Positions 35,701 through 47,234 of a stretch of DNA of 64,000 nt are shown here, one piece after another (position 1 is the first letter of the stretch; the number at the start of each line of letters is the position of its first letter). Made by a program: the position numbers and the translations under genes. Under the pieces are notes generated by a model. That model searched no databases, was not told where the DNA came from, and worked only from the letters and a program-made list of their open reading frames with translations. Origin of the DNA: Xanthomonas sacchari. GTDB taxonomy: Bacteria; Pseudomonadota; Gammaproteobacteria; Xanthomonadales; Xanthomonadaceae. The stretch is from contig NZ_CP100647.1 of the NCBI RefSeq assembly GCF_024266585.1, forward strand, positions 4,321,001 through 4,385,000, given 5' to 3'.

Positions 35701-37809
35701 ATAGCCGCTGGCCTCGCTGTAGCCGCCGAGCGCGGTGGCGCCGGTGCCCGAGGCGGTGCTGCGGAAACCGGTCGCCGTGGCCTGGTTGTCCGAGGCCACC
35801 GCTTCGTTGCCGGTGGCGGTGGCATAGGTGCCGCTGGCCTGCGCGCCGGCGCCGCTGGCGGTGGCGCCGATCTCGCTGGCCTGGGCGTTGCTGCCGATGG
35901 CGATGCTGTTCTCGCCCGCAGCCTGGCTGGCATTGCCCAGCGCGACCGCGTCGACGCCGCTGGACACGGCGTTGAAGCCGATCGCGGTCGCCCCGGCGGC
36001 CACCGCATTGGCGCCGCCGCCGAGCGCGGTGGCGCCGTCGGCGGTGGCGTTGGCCGCCTCGCCGGCGGCCAGCGCGTTGTCGCCGTCGACCAGCGCGCCG
36101 GCATCGCTGTCGGCGCTGCCGCTGGCCTGGAAGTACTTGCTGGTAGTCGCTGCCGCCTGCTTCACCGCGTCCAGCTGGGCGACGTTGACCGCGTCGGTGG
36201 CCTCGGTGCCGGCGGCGACGTTGGCGATCTGCCGCTCCTTGCCGGCGCTGCCCACCGACACGCTGCCGGCACGATCGGCGACCGATCCCTGGCCGAGCGC
36301 GACGCTGTCGCTGGCCGCGGCCTTTGCACCGTAGCCCAGCGCGGTGGAATCGTCGGCCTGCGCCCAGGACGCGGCGCCGAACGCGGCGCTGGAGACGCCG
36401 TCGGCCGAACTCAGCCAGCCGACCGAGGTGGAGAACGCGCCGTTGGCCCAGGCGCCGGCGCCGAACGCGCTGCCGCCTTCGCCCCGCGCCTCGGTGACGT
36501 ACTGGCCGAGCACGCTGCCGCCCACGGCGGTACTGGACGCGCCGCTGGCCAGGCTGGAAAAGCCCACCGCCACGGCCTCGCCGCCGCTGGCGTTGGCGCC
36601 GTAGCCGAACGCGGAGGCGAGGTCGCCGCCGGCCTGGCTGAAGCCGCCGGTGGCGGTCGCGGCCAGCCCGGTGGCGGCGGCGGAGAAGCCGGTGGCGGTG
36701 CTCTGCACGCCGTCGGCGCGCGCCGCGGTGCCCAGCGCGGTGGAGAACGCGCCATTGGCCTGCGCGCCGGCGCCGAACGCGCTGGCGCCCTGCTCGGCCG
36801 CGGTGGTGGTGCCTTCCAGCAGCACCTCGCCGTTGTCGTCGACGATCGACAGCGCACCGCCGACCGCGGTCGCCGAGGCGCCGACGGCGGTGGCGTTGCT
36901 GCCGACCGCGGTGGCATTGCCGCCCAGCGTGGTGGCGCCGCTGCCCAGCGCGCTGGCGCCGTCGCCGATGGCGTTGGCGCCTTCGCCGGCGGCCACCGCA
37001 TTGGCGCCCTCGACGTAGGCGCCGGCATCGCTGGCGTCGCTGCCGCTGGACTGGAAGTACTTGGCGGTGGTGTCGGCGGTCTGCCGGACCGCGTCCAGCT
37101 GCGCCACATTGACCGCATCGGTGGCCTCGGTGCCGGCGGCCAGGTTGGTGATCTGCCGTTCGTCGCCGGCCTTGCCGACCGAGACGCTGTTGTCGCGATC
37201 GGCCAGCGCATCGGCGCCCAGCGCCACGCTGTTGCGGCCCTGCGCGACCGCGCTATTGCCCAGCGCGGTGCTGTTGAAGCCGCTGGCGCTGGAGAAGCCG
37301 CCGACCGCGGTGGCGTACGCGCCGGTCGCGTCGGCCGCCAGACCGACCGCGGCGCTGGCCGCACCGGAAGCGATGCTCTCGGCGCCGAGCGCGGTCGCAC
37401 CATCGCCATTGGCGGTGCTGTAGTAGCCGAGCGCGCTGGACTCCACGCCGCTGGCTTCGCTGAGCGTGCCGCTGGCCACGCTGCCGTCGCCGCTGGCGTT
37501 GCTGGCCGCGCCGGTCGCGGTGCTCTGTGCGCCGCTGGCATTGCTCTCGGCACCGACCGCGGTGGCGTAGTCGCCGCTGGCGCTGGCGTTGTCGCCGATC
37601 TGCACGGCCTGTGCCTGCGCCACCGCGGGCAGGCCCGCCGCGCCGGCGCCCAGCGCCAGGGCGATCGCGCCGGCCAGGGCTAGGCCGTGCGCACGGGCGG
37701 CACGACGGTCGCGGACGAGCGCGCCACGCGCGTCGCCGCTGGCCAGTTCCGATGCCACCACCCACATCCCCAACGCGTTGTTCCAGACCTTGCGATAAAT
37801 CCGATTCAT
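32731..37809 (-). CDS. Trimeric autotransporter adhesin (YadA/XadA-like), 1692 residues
   Basis: Surface adhesin of type Vc secretion. It begins MNRIYRKVWNNALGMWVVAS, an extended signal peptide region, and a signal helix ending AVAQAQA near residue 62. The passenger is built of Hep/Hag heptads (SAxGxxAxAxG type, such as ASGDYATAVGAESNASG) broken by stalk/neck motifs ERQITNLAAGTEATDAVNV, ERQIANVAAGTEATDAVNV, ERQITSVAAGTEATDAVNV, RRITNVGAAVNATDAVN and a last ERQLAHVAAGTQATDAVN. The C-terminal YadA anchor forms a trimeric 12-strand barrel and ends GIGAGFGW. GAGGAG lies before the start. XadA/XadB-type adhesins act in leaf attachment and biofilm; which orthologue this is cannot be decided here. 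Confidence 0.93.
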   Translation of the reverse strand: MNRIYRKVWNNALGMWVVASELASGDARGALVRDRRAARAHGLALAGAIALALGAGAAGLPAVAQAQAVQIGDNASASGDYATAVGAESNASGAQSTATGAASNASGDGSVASGTLSEASGVESSALGYYSTANGDGATALGAESIASGAASAAVGLAADATGAYATAVGGFSSASGFNSTALGNSAVAQGRNSVALGADALADRDNSVSVGKAGDERQITNLAAGTEATDAVNVAQLDAVRQTADTTAKYFQSSGSDASDAGAYVEGANAVAAGEGANAIGDGASALGSGATTLGGNATAVGSNATAVGASATAVGGALSIVDDNGEVLLEGTTTAAEQGASAFGAGAQANGAFSTALGTAARADGVQSTATGFSAAATGLAATATGGFSQAGGDLASAFGYGANASGGEAVAVGFSSLASGASSTAVGGSVLGQYVTEARGEGGSAFGAGAWANGAFSTSVGWLSSADGVSSAAFGAASWAQADDSTALGYGAKAAASDSVALGQGSVADRAGSVSVGSAGKERQIANVAAGTEATDAVNVAQLDAVKQAAATTSKYFQASGSADSDAGALVDGDNALAAGEAANATADGATALGGGANAVAAGATAIGFNAVSSGVDAVALGNASQAAGENSIAIGSNAQASEIGATASGAGAQASGTYATATGNEAVASDNQATATGFRSTASGTGATALGGYSEASGYLSSALGYGALASGSYGTAVGVSSTASGSSSVAVGEYSVASGEESVAVGGTSFFGLIPAEASGANSAAFGAGAGATADFSSALGSLSYASADSASAFGYGASASGINSVALGANSTAARDNTVSVGSAGNERQITSVAAGTEATDAVNVAQLEAVKQSADATGKQFKANGGSDPADDVGSYVEGTYATAAGEASNAYGTGASAFGSGALAGARYATASGYNATATGESSTAIGGSLYYTDAAGNVLLDGTTTASAAGATALGAGAQASGTFSSASGAGALASGLQATANGYKASAGSDYSTAVGAFSNASGTRTSAFGYGAAAAGNYASALGWGSTASGAYAAALGYSARATGEDATALGASAWATAAQTTSVGQFAWATAQGGTAIGQNAFAYGGANATALGINASASGAGSVALGSGARTSEANVVSVGGGNGVTAPATRRITNVGAAVNATDAVNKAQLDAVASAAGDTSARFQSSGTAVASASGVDSTAAGAGATASGLRSSALGVGSVAAGAGATATGAGSSATGARSTAIGLQTNAIGENGVAMGYNSFVRNSGSNGVALGANAGVSADNAVALGAGSRAYEADTVSLGSGNGRGGPATRRIVNLTAGSVAAGSTEAINGGQLYQSLSNMATFLGGGAGLGAQGLFVAPTYVIQGASYNNVGAALAALDGKVSELDARTGGSATVARSARMVSASAVAAQASEAAPAASAATAATAAATPVSGSIGTAQVGESTAVAAAATAVGAAARANDVTGTAIGGSAYAHGPNDTAIGSNAKVNADGSTAVGANSHIAAVATNAVAMGEGASVSAASGTAIGQGASATAQGAVALGQGSVADRAQTVSIGSAGNERQLAHVAAGTQATDAVNKSQLDNGVATAKSYTDARFGTMADSFEVLRGDVDARLRDQDRRIDRQGAMSAAMLNMATSAAGIRTQNRVGAGIGFQNGESALSVGYQRAFSDRATVTIGGAFSGDDSSIGIGAGFGW

Positions 37810-37861
37810 CGACGACTGCTCCTCAATTCGGCTGGTTTTGGTCAAAAAGCCACCCTCGCCC

Positions 37862-37950
37862 GGCGTTCCGGCCGGCCGACCCCCTGTCGGTTTTTTGGTG
37901 CCGCACGTCCCGATACGGGACCCGAGAGGCTCACGCCTGTCGCTGCTCGG
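37862..37950 (-). promoter_or_regulatory. Structured leader of the adhesin mRNA (candidate RNA element)
   Basis: On the minus strand, 5' to 3': CCGAG (37946-37950), a seven-base bulge CAGCGAC, hairpin AGGC-GTGA-GCCT with a GNRA loop (37927-37938), CTCGG (37922-37926), then directly a second hairpin GTCCCG-TAT-CGGGAC (37907-37921), and a third CCGAC-AGGGG-GTCGG (37876-37890) preceded by an A-run. The block lies 53-141 bases before the start codon. It matches no riboswitch I know; a c-di-GMP riboswitch was considered and does not fit. Confidence 0.4.
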
Positions 37951-37991
37951 AGCTGAAGATGAACCGAGGTGGAATGCGGAACTGGCCGAAG

Positions 37992-38019
37992 TGTTAACCC
38001 GGTCTCTCGCGTACGTCAA
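37992..38019 (-). promoter_or_regulatory. Candidate promoter of the adhesin gene
   Basis: Minus strand TTGACG (38014-38019), 16 bases, TTAACA (37992-37997). The leader would be about 175 bases and contain the hairpins at 37876-37950. The DNA upstream to about 38125 is AT-rich for this genome, as expected of a silenced or H-NS-type target. Confidence 0.45.
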
Positions 38020-38797
38020 GTTTTTGACTTGCGACGACATAGGCCGTGACAAAGACCGCGAATTCAGGTCGTTTTCGTTAATTTTTCGGTAAATATCAAT
38101 AAAAACAACCGGGTCACGCCAAATTTTCGGCACACACCTTGCCAGCCTTGACACATTGCGTTTGGCGCGATTTCGTTACCCGTCAAGGACTTGACGCAAA
38201 CGCGTGGTAGGCGCATCCAGACCCGCCAACGCGAGGCGAGCGACGGACGCGGAGGGCGCCGATTGCGCGAAACACGCAGCCGACGTCGCGCGGCAGCCCG
38301 GGCTGGAGCGTTGGAGGTCTGGGAGGGAGCCACGCTTGGCGGCGGCGCAGCGGAGAGCGCCATGCGTGCGCGCCACTGGCCTGCGCGAGACGCCGAATGG
38401 CGCAGGCATGCGGACGCTGCCGCCATGACGGCAGCGCCAGAAGCGCCGCGATGCGCGTCGGAGCGGCTTCAGCCGCGACCGCGCACGCTCAGATCATCGG
38501 AATGGGGGTTGGGCCGAGACAACGCAGCTCGGCCCACAGGAAAAAACGACGGCATCGACCGCCCAGCCGCCGGCCCGGAGGCTGTCCAGCGTCGGGACTG
38601 GAGTCCCTCCCACACGGGATGCGGCGACGCGCGATCCAGCGCCTGCGCCGCGCGACCAATCCAGAGACGCTGCGCGGTGCGCCGCGTGGTGCTGTATCTG
38701 CATCCCCCAGCACGCGGCAGGGCCCACGGCAGCGTGTCGCCGCCGAGGCCGTCCTGGCGCATCGCCATCGCGGCGCACGCCAGGCGCAACGCCGGGC
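38020..38797. other. Intergenic region between the adhesin promoter and purL
   Basis: About 780 bases. 38020-38125 is AT-rich. From 38191 it is GC-rich with no credible gene. It holds one REP-like GGAGCGGCTTCAGCCGCGACCGC copy near 38460, a TGGGCCGAG/CTCGGCCCA hairpin near 38511-38540, and a GTCGGGACTGGAGTCCCTCC motif at 38591-38610 shared with the repeats at 15875 and 17625. Confidence 0.5.
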
Positions 38798-42868
<4,071 letters not shown>

Positions 42869-43180
42869 GTCCGGGGAACCGTGTGAGGAAACGGGCTGGC
42901 TATTGTAGCGGAGAGCTGGGAATGGGGATTCGGGAATGGGGAATCGGCACAGCCGGCCGCCGAGCGGGGTCGGCGCACGCGGACGCTAGCGGTGGTTGGG
43001 CGCCAACGGACGCGGCGCTCCAGCGGCAAAACGCGGGGTGGCACCACCGGTGGCGCGAAGGTCGCACCGCCGGCCAAGGGGGAGAGACGCGCGTTCAGCG
43101 CTCGTGCCCGCGGGAACGAGCGACGTCGCGCCCATTCCCGATTCCCGTTTCCCCATTCCCGGCCGCTCAGCGCACGGCCC
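42869..43180. repeat. purL-dsbC spacer with an octamer repeat pair
   Basis: 312 bases. The G-rich arm is at 42917-42946 and the inverse C-rich arm at 43131-43161, enclosing about 185 bases of GC-rich DNA without a gene. The purL promoter must lie on the purL side; no clear boxes were seen. Confidence 0.75.
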
Positions 43181-43987
43181 TTAACGGCTTCCGCCAGCCT
43201 TCGTCGCTTCCGCCGCGCGCTTGTCCAACGCCTCGCGCATCTTGGCCGGGGGCAGGTAGCCGCCGATCTGGGTGCCGTCCGGGGCGAAGATCGCCGGGGT
43301 GCCGTTGACGCCCAGGCGCTGGCCCAGGTTGTACTGCATGGTCACCGGGTTCTTGCAGTTGGTCGCGCCCGGCACCTTGCCGCTGCTCTTGGCCTCGGTC
43401 AGCGCCTGCTTCTTGTCCGCCGCGCACCACACCGCGACCATGTCCTTGAAGTCCTGGCTACCCAGACCCATGCGCGGGAACGCCAGGTATTCCACCGCGA
43501 TGCCCTGCTTGTTGAGCTCGCCGATCTCGCTGTGCAGCTTGCGGCAGTAGCCGCATTCGATGTCGGTGAACACGCTGATGGTGTACTTGGGATTGGCCGG
43601 GGCGAACACGATGCGATCGGCGCGCGGCGCCGATTCCAGCAGCTTGCGGCGGTAGCTCAGCAGGCCCTCGCTGGAGGCGAACTGCTTCTCCTGGATGTCG
43701 AACGGCTGCGCCTGGAACAGGTAGCGGCCGTCGTCGGAGACGTACAGCACCTGGCCGCCGACCACCACCTCGCGGAAACCAGGGAACGGCGCGGCGCCGA
43801 TGTAGTCGGGCTTGAAGTTGGGATCGAGCTGCAGCAGCGCCGCGCGCACGCGCTGTTCGCCCGGCGCGCCGCTGGCGGCGGGAGCGGCCTTGGCCCCGGC
43901 GGTGGCGCCGGCGGGCGGCGTGGTGGACTGTGCGCAGGCGGAGAGCGAAGCCGCGCCCAGCAGCGCGCAAAGAGCAAAACGGAGCAT
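43181..43987 (-). CDS. dsbC: Thiol:disulfide isomerase DsbC, possible lipoprotein
   Basis: Periplasmic disulfide isomerase. The 268-residue product has a signal peptide with a lipobox (LSAC, Cys20), unlike the soluble DsbC of E. coli, then an Ala-rich linker, an N-terminal dimerisation domain (VVVGGQVLYVSDDGRYLFQA) and a thioredoxin domain with FTDIECGYCRKLH (active site CGYC) and the cis-Pro loop NGTPAIFAPDG. A second Cys pair (VWCAA, NCKNP) is also conserved in DsbC. Substrates may include disulfide-bonded exoenzymes. It lies downstream of xerD on the same strand, the common gamma-proteobacterial order. Confidence 0.93.
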   Translation of the reverse strand: MLRFALCALLGAASLSACAQSTTPPAGATAGAKAAPAASGAPGEQRVRAALLQLDPNFKPDYIGAAPFPGFREVVVGGQVLYVSDDGRYLFQAQPFDIQEKQFASSEGLLSYRRKLLESAPRADRIVFAPANPKYTISVFTDIECGYCRKLHSEIGELNKQGIAVEYLAFPRMGLGSQDFKDMVAVWCAADKKQALTEAKSSGKVPGATNCKNPVTMQYNLGQRLGVNGTPAIFAPDGTQIGGYLPPAKMREALDKRAAEATKAGGSR

Positions 43988-44085
43988 TGGCGATCCATGA
44001 GGGCTGCGAATCGCCCGATTGTCGCACACCCCCCGGCGCGCTCCATGTAGACAGGCTGAGCGGCCCGCCCGCGCCGCGGCGGCGT

Positions 44086-45060
44086 TCAGCCGCGCGGATG
44101 ATGCTTGCGGTGCAGGCTCTGCAGGTGCTCGCGCGCGACCAGGGTGTAGATCTGGGTGGTGGACAGCGAACTGTGGCCGAGCAGCATCTGCAGCGCGCGC
44201 AGGTCGGCGCCGCGGTTGAGCAGATGGGTGGCGAAGCTGTGGCGCAGGCCATGCGGGCTGATCTTCGCCGGATCGATCCCGGCCACCGCCGCATAGCGCT
44301 TGACCAGCCCCCAGAACTGCTGGCGGGTCAGCGCGCGCCGGGCGGCGTCGATGAACAGCGGCACCACGCCGTCGCTGGCCGGCACCGCCTGCCCGGCCGC
44401 CAGCGCCGGCCGCGCGCTGTCCAGGTAGCGCTGCAGCCAGTGCTGCGACTCCTCGCCCAGCGGCACCAGCCGCTCCTTGCTGCCCTTGCCGGTGACCCGC
44501 AGCACGCCCTGGCGCAGGTTCACCGCGTTGGCCGGCAGGTTGACCAGCTCGCTGACGCGCAGGCCGGCCGCGTACATCAGCTCGAGCATGGCGCGGTCGC
44601 GCAGCCCCACCGGCGCGGACACGTCCGGCGCCGCCAACAGCGCATCGATCTGGCTCTCGGCCAGCGCCTTGGGCAGCGAGCGCGGCAGCCGCGGCGGCTC
44701 CAGCAGCGCGGTCGGGTCGTCGCCGCGCTCGCCGCGGCGCACGCGCAGGGCGAAGAAGGCGCGCAACGACGACAGCCAGCGCGCATTGCTGCGCGGCGAA
44801 TAGCCCAGTTCGGTGCGCCAGGCCAGATAGTCGAACAGCGCCTGCCGATCGGCGCCGGCCAGGCCGCCGCCGACCCCGTCGCGCCAGCGCGCGAAGCCCT
44901 CCAGATCGCGGCGGTAACTCTCCAGGCTCTGCCGCGCCAGTCCCTGCTCGGCCCAGGCCGCATCCAGGAACTGCTGGATCGTCACCGCATCGGCCTCGCG
45001 CAGCGGCGCGAGCCGTTGCGCCTGCTGGCGGCGTTCGGCGGGGGAATGCAGGGAGGGCAT
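44086..45060 (-). CDS. xerD: Site-specific tyrosine recombinase XerD
   Basis: Chromosome dimer resolution recombinase that works with XerC at dif. The 324-residue protein has the N-terminal core-binding SAM-like domain ([20 protein letters not shown]) and the catalytic domain with Arg in [39 protein letters not shown] (His and Tyr nucleophile). About 20 residues extend the N-terminus compared with E. coli XerD. Just upstream of the start is a perfect octamer tandem repeat. Confidence 0.95.
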   Translation of the reverse strand: MPSLHSPAERRQQAQRLAPLREADAVTIQQFLDAAWAEQGLARQSLESYRRDLEGFARWRDGVGGGLAGADRQALFDYLAWRTELGYSPRSNARWLSSLRAFFALRVRRGERGDDPTALLEPPRLPRSLPKALAESQIDALLAAPDVSAPVGLRDRAMLELMYAAGLRVSELVNLPANAVNLRQGVLRVTGKGSKERLVPLGEESQHWLQRYLDSARPALAAGQAVPASDGVVPLFIDAARRALTRQQFWGLVKRYAAVAGIDPAKISPHGLRHSFATHLLNRGADLRALQMLLGHSSLSTTQIYTLVAREHLQSLHRKHHPRG

Positions 45061-45066
45061 GCGGGC

Positions 45067-45119
45067 GGGATTCGGGATTCGGGATTCGGGATTCGGGATT
45101 CGGGATTCGGGATTCGGGA
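45067..45119. repeat. Tandem octamer repeat (GGGATTCG, about 6.5 units) upstream of xerD
   Basis: A perfect head-to-tail run of GGGATTCG, starting seven bases before the xerD start codon on the coding side. It is the purest copy of the octamer family and might vary in length by slippage. Confidence 0.92.
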
Positions 45120-45253
45120 GAGCCTAGCCGCTTTGCCCGGGGGCGCAAGGTCGGCGTGGCCGGGCAACGAGCGCCAGGATGGCGTGCGCGAGCGGCGCGA
45201 CCGCGATGCACGCGGTCCACCGCAATCCGCGCGACTGGCTCTAAGCTGTGCCG

Positions 45254-45730
45254 ATGAGCGCCTCGCCTCCCGCCTCCGCCCCCCGTCCACGCGCGCTGCT
45301 GCTGTGGCGGCTGCTGGCGCTGTTCTACGACGCCTGGCCGGTGCTGGCGCTGTGGTTTGTGGTCTCGGCGCTGTTCACCCTCGGCTACACGCTGGAGGGG
45401 CATGCGCCGCGCGAGAACATCGCCCCGTTCAGCGCCCTGCAGTGGCTACTGTGGCTGTGCTGCTGGGTCGTCGCCGGCCTGTACGCGACGCTGAGCTGGC
45501 GCCGCGGCGGCCAGACCCTGGGCATGCGTCCGTGGCGGCTGCGCCTGCACGGCGCCGACGGCAAGCCACCGAGCTGGAGCGCGCTGTGGCGGCGCTATCT
45601 GGTCGGGACCGTGTCGTTGCTGCTGGGTGGATTGGGGTTCTGGTGGGCGTTGTTCGATCGGGAACGGTTGACGTGGCATGACAGAGCCAGCGCTACCCGC
45701 TTGACCCGTCAATCCAAAGCCAAGCCCTGA
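45254..45730 (+). CDS. RDD-family membrane protein
   Basis: A 158-residue inner-membrane protein with an RDD-type domain: LLWRLLALFYDAWPVLALWF holds the Arg...Asp signature, then two further helices (LLWLCCWVVAGLYATLSWRR; GTVSLLLGGLGFWWALF), with GGQTLGMRPWRLRLHGADG between, as in the family. RDD proteins are little understood; some act as ion antiporters. It is transcribed away from xerD. The ATG at 45254 is preferred over an in-frame GTG six bases upstream. Confidence 0.82.
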   Translation: MSASPPASAPRPRALLLWRLLALFYDAWPVLALWFVVSALFTLGYTLEGHAPRENIAPFSALQWLLWLCCWVVAGLYATLSWRRGGQTLGMRPWRLRLHGADGKPPSWSALWRRYLVGTVSLLLGGLGFWWALFDRERLTWHDRASATRLTRQSKAKP

Positions 45731-45816
45731 CCGCAGCAGAAAGCCGCACAGCGGCGCCCAGCCGTTGCTGACGTATCGGGATTAGGCGCCAAGCGGCCTC
45801 AGGAACGCTATGCCGC

Positions 45817-46125
45817 TCAACCTCGCATGGACCGCGGCAGACGCATGACAGCGCGCCGCACCAGTGCCTGCAGCGCACATCCGGTCAGATACAGCAGCAG
45901 CCCGAACGGCGGGATCAGCAGCAGATAGCGGGCGACCCAGGACAGGCCGGGCAGCGCACCATCCACACCCAACGCCTCCAACACCAGCAACTGCGGCGTC
46001 AACGGCAACTGCAAGAACACGAAACGGCCCTTGTCGTCGGCGCCAAGCGCCCCCCACACGCAGCACGCCACCAGCGCCGCATACAGCATGCACAGACCGA
46101 GGCCGAGCAGGCTGCGCCGGCGCAC
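45817..46125 (-). CDS. Small hydrophobic membrane protein downstream of lptG
   Basis: A 102-residue product with two predicted helices (LGLCMLYAALVACCVWGALG; VARYLLLIPPFGLLLYLTGC) and a basic tail. I do not recognise the family. The GTG start lies two bases after the lptG stop, so it is probably translated by coupling and may take part in, or only travel with, LptFG expression. Confidence 0.6.
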   Translation of the reverse strand: MRRRSLLGLGLCMLYAALVACCVWGALGADDKGRFVFLQLPLTPQLLVLEALGVDGALPGLSWVARYLLLIPPFGLLLYLTGCALQALVRRAVMRLPRSMRG

Positions 46126-46127
46126 CG

Positions 46128-47234
46128 CTAGCTACTGCGTTTGCGGAACAGCAACCAGGACACGGTCAACATCACCAGCGGCGGCAAGGCGTAGGCGATG
46201 CGGTAGTCGAACTTCAGGGCACCGGCCATGCGCCCGAAGAACAGCTGCAGCAGCCAGAACACCAGCGCGAACAGGATGCCCAGGAACAGGCGCTTGCCCA
46301 TGCCGCCGCTGCGCAGCGCGCCGAACGCGAACGGGATCGCGGCGAAGCACAGCGCCAGCACGTTCAGCGGATAGAACCAGCGGCTCCAGTACTGGTCCTC
46401 GTAGTCGCGCGCGTCCAGGCCGTTGCGGCGGCGGTACTCGATGCTGGTGTGCAGGTCGCGCGCGGACAGGTTGCGCGGCTTGGCCAGGCCCGAGGCCAGC
46501 GCCGCCGCATCCAGCCGCGATTGCCACGGCAGGCTGTCGAACTTCTCGCGCTGCACCGAGCGCTCGCCGAAGGTGTCGCGGTAGGCCTGCTTCAGGGTCC
46601 AGCCGTCATGGCGATGCTCGGCGATGGCGGCGTGGGTCAGCGAGGCCAGCCGGCCGTTGTCGTCCAGCGTGTACAGGCGCACGTCGCGCAGCTCCAGCCA
46701 GGTGCCGCCACCGTCCTCCAGGTGCTCTTCGCCGGCCTGCGCGTTGAGGAAGGTGTTGCCCTCGCGCGCCCACAGCCCGGAATAGCGGGCCATGCTCATG
46801 TCGCCGTTGTACTTGGCGTTGGCCTTGATCGCGTCGGCCTGGTTCTGCGCCCACGGCGCCAGGGTCTCGCCGTTGACCACCATGACCACGGTCAGCACCG
46901 CCATGGTCGAGGCTGCGGCCAGGCTCAGCCGGCGCCGCGACAGGCCCAGCGCGCGCAGCGCGGTCAGTTCGGAGGTGGCGGCGAGCTGCCCCAAGCCCAT
47001 CAGCACGCCGATCACCGCACCGGTCGGGAACAGGGTGTAGGCGCGGCGCGGCACCGTGTAGGCCACGAACGCGGCGGCATGGCCCAGGCTGTAGCTGCCG
47101 GTGCCGATGACCTTGAACTCGTTGGACAGGGCCATGATCACGTCCAGGCCCAGCAGCACCGCCCAGGTCAGCAGCACCGTGCCGAGCACGGCGCGGCCCA
47201 CGTACACATCATGCAGATTCGGACGCAGCCTCAT
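46128..47234 (-). CDS. lptG: LPS export permease LptG
   Basis: Inner-membrane component of the LptB2FG transporter that extracts lipopolysaccharide and passes it to LptC. The 368-residue chain has the YjgP/YjgQ arrangement: three helices, a periplasmic beta-jellyroll (about 130-260) and three more helices ending SWLLFRKRSS. The coupling helix GLSRRRLSLAA, which contacts LptB, follows ELTALRALGL. It overlaps lptF by four bases (ATGA). Confidence 0.95.
   Translation of the reverse strand: MRLRPNLHDVYVGRAVLGTVLLTWAVLLGLDVIMALSNEFKVIGTGSYSLGHAAAFVAYTVPRRAYTLFPTGAVIGVLMGLGQLAATSELTALRALGLSRRRLSLAAASTMAVLTVVMVVNGETLAPWAQNQADAIKANAKYNGDMSMARYSGLWAREGNTFLNAQAGEEHLEDGGGTWLELRDVRLYTLDDNGRLASLTHAAIAEHRHDGWTLKQAYRDTFGERSVQREKFDSLPWQSRLDAAALASGLAKPRNLSARDLHTSIEYRRRNGLDARDYEDQYWSRWFYPLNVLALCFAAIPFAFGALRSGGMGKRLFLGILFALVFWLLQLFFGRMAGALKFDYRIAYALPPLVMLTVSWLLFRKRSS

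Noticed and set aside
33124-37683. A very long open frame on the plus strand opposite the adhesin gene
   Set aside because: Its Gly/Ala/Arg-rich translation is the mirror of a repetitive GC-rich coding strand; it has no domain and no ribosome binding site. Similar long frames opposite xps, purL and xagB were rejected for the same reason.
37876-37896. Intrinsic terminator on the plus strand (CCGAC/GTCGG then TTTTTT)
   Set aside because: Only a 5-bp stem, and no gene on the plus strand ends there; kept only as part of the leader structure on the other strand.
37862-37950. c-di-GMP (GEMM) riboswitch in the adhesin leader
   Set aside because: The GNRA hairpin is there but the conserved GEMM joining sequences are missing.
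45067-45119. CRISPR array or direct-repeat origin iterons
   Set aside because: The units are 8 bases with no spacers, and the same unit occurs in many spacers and genes.
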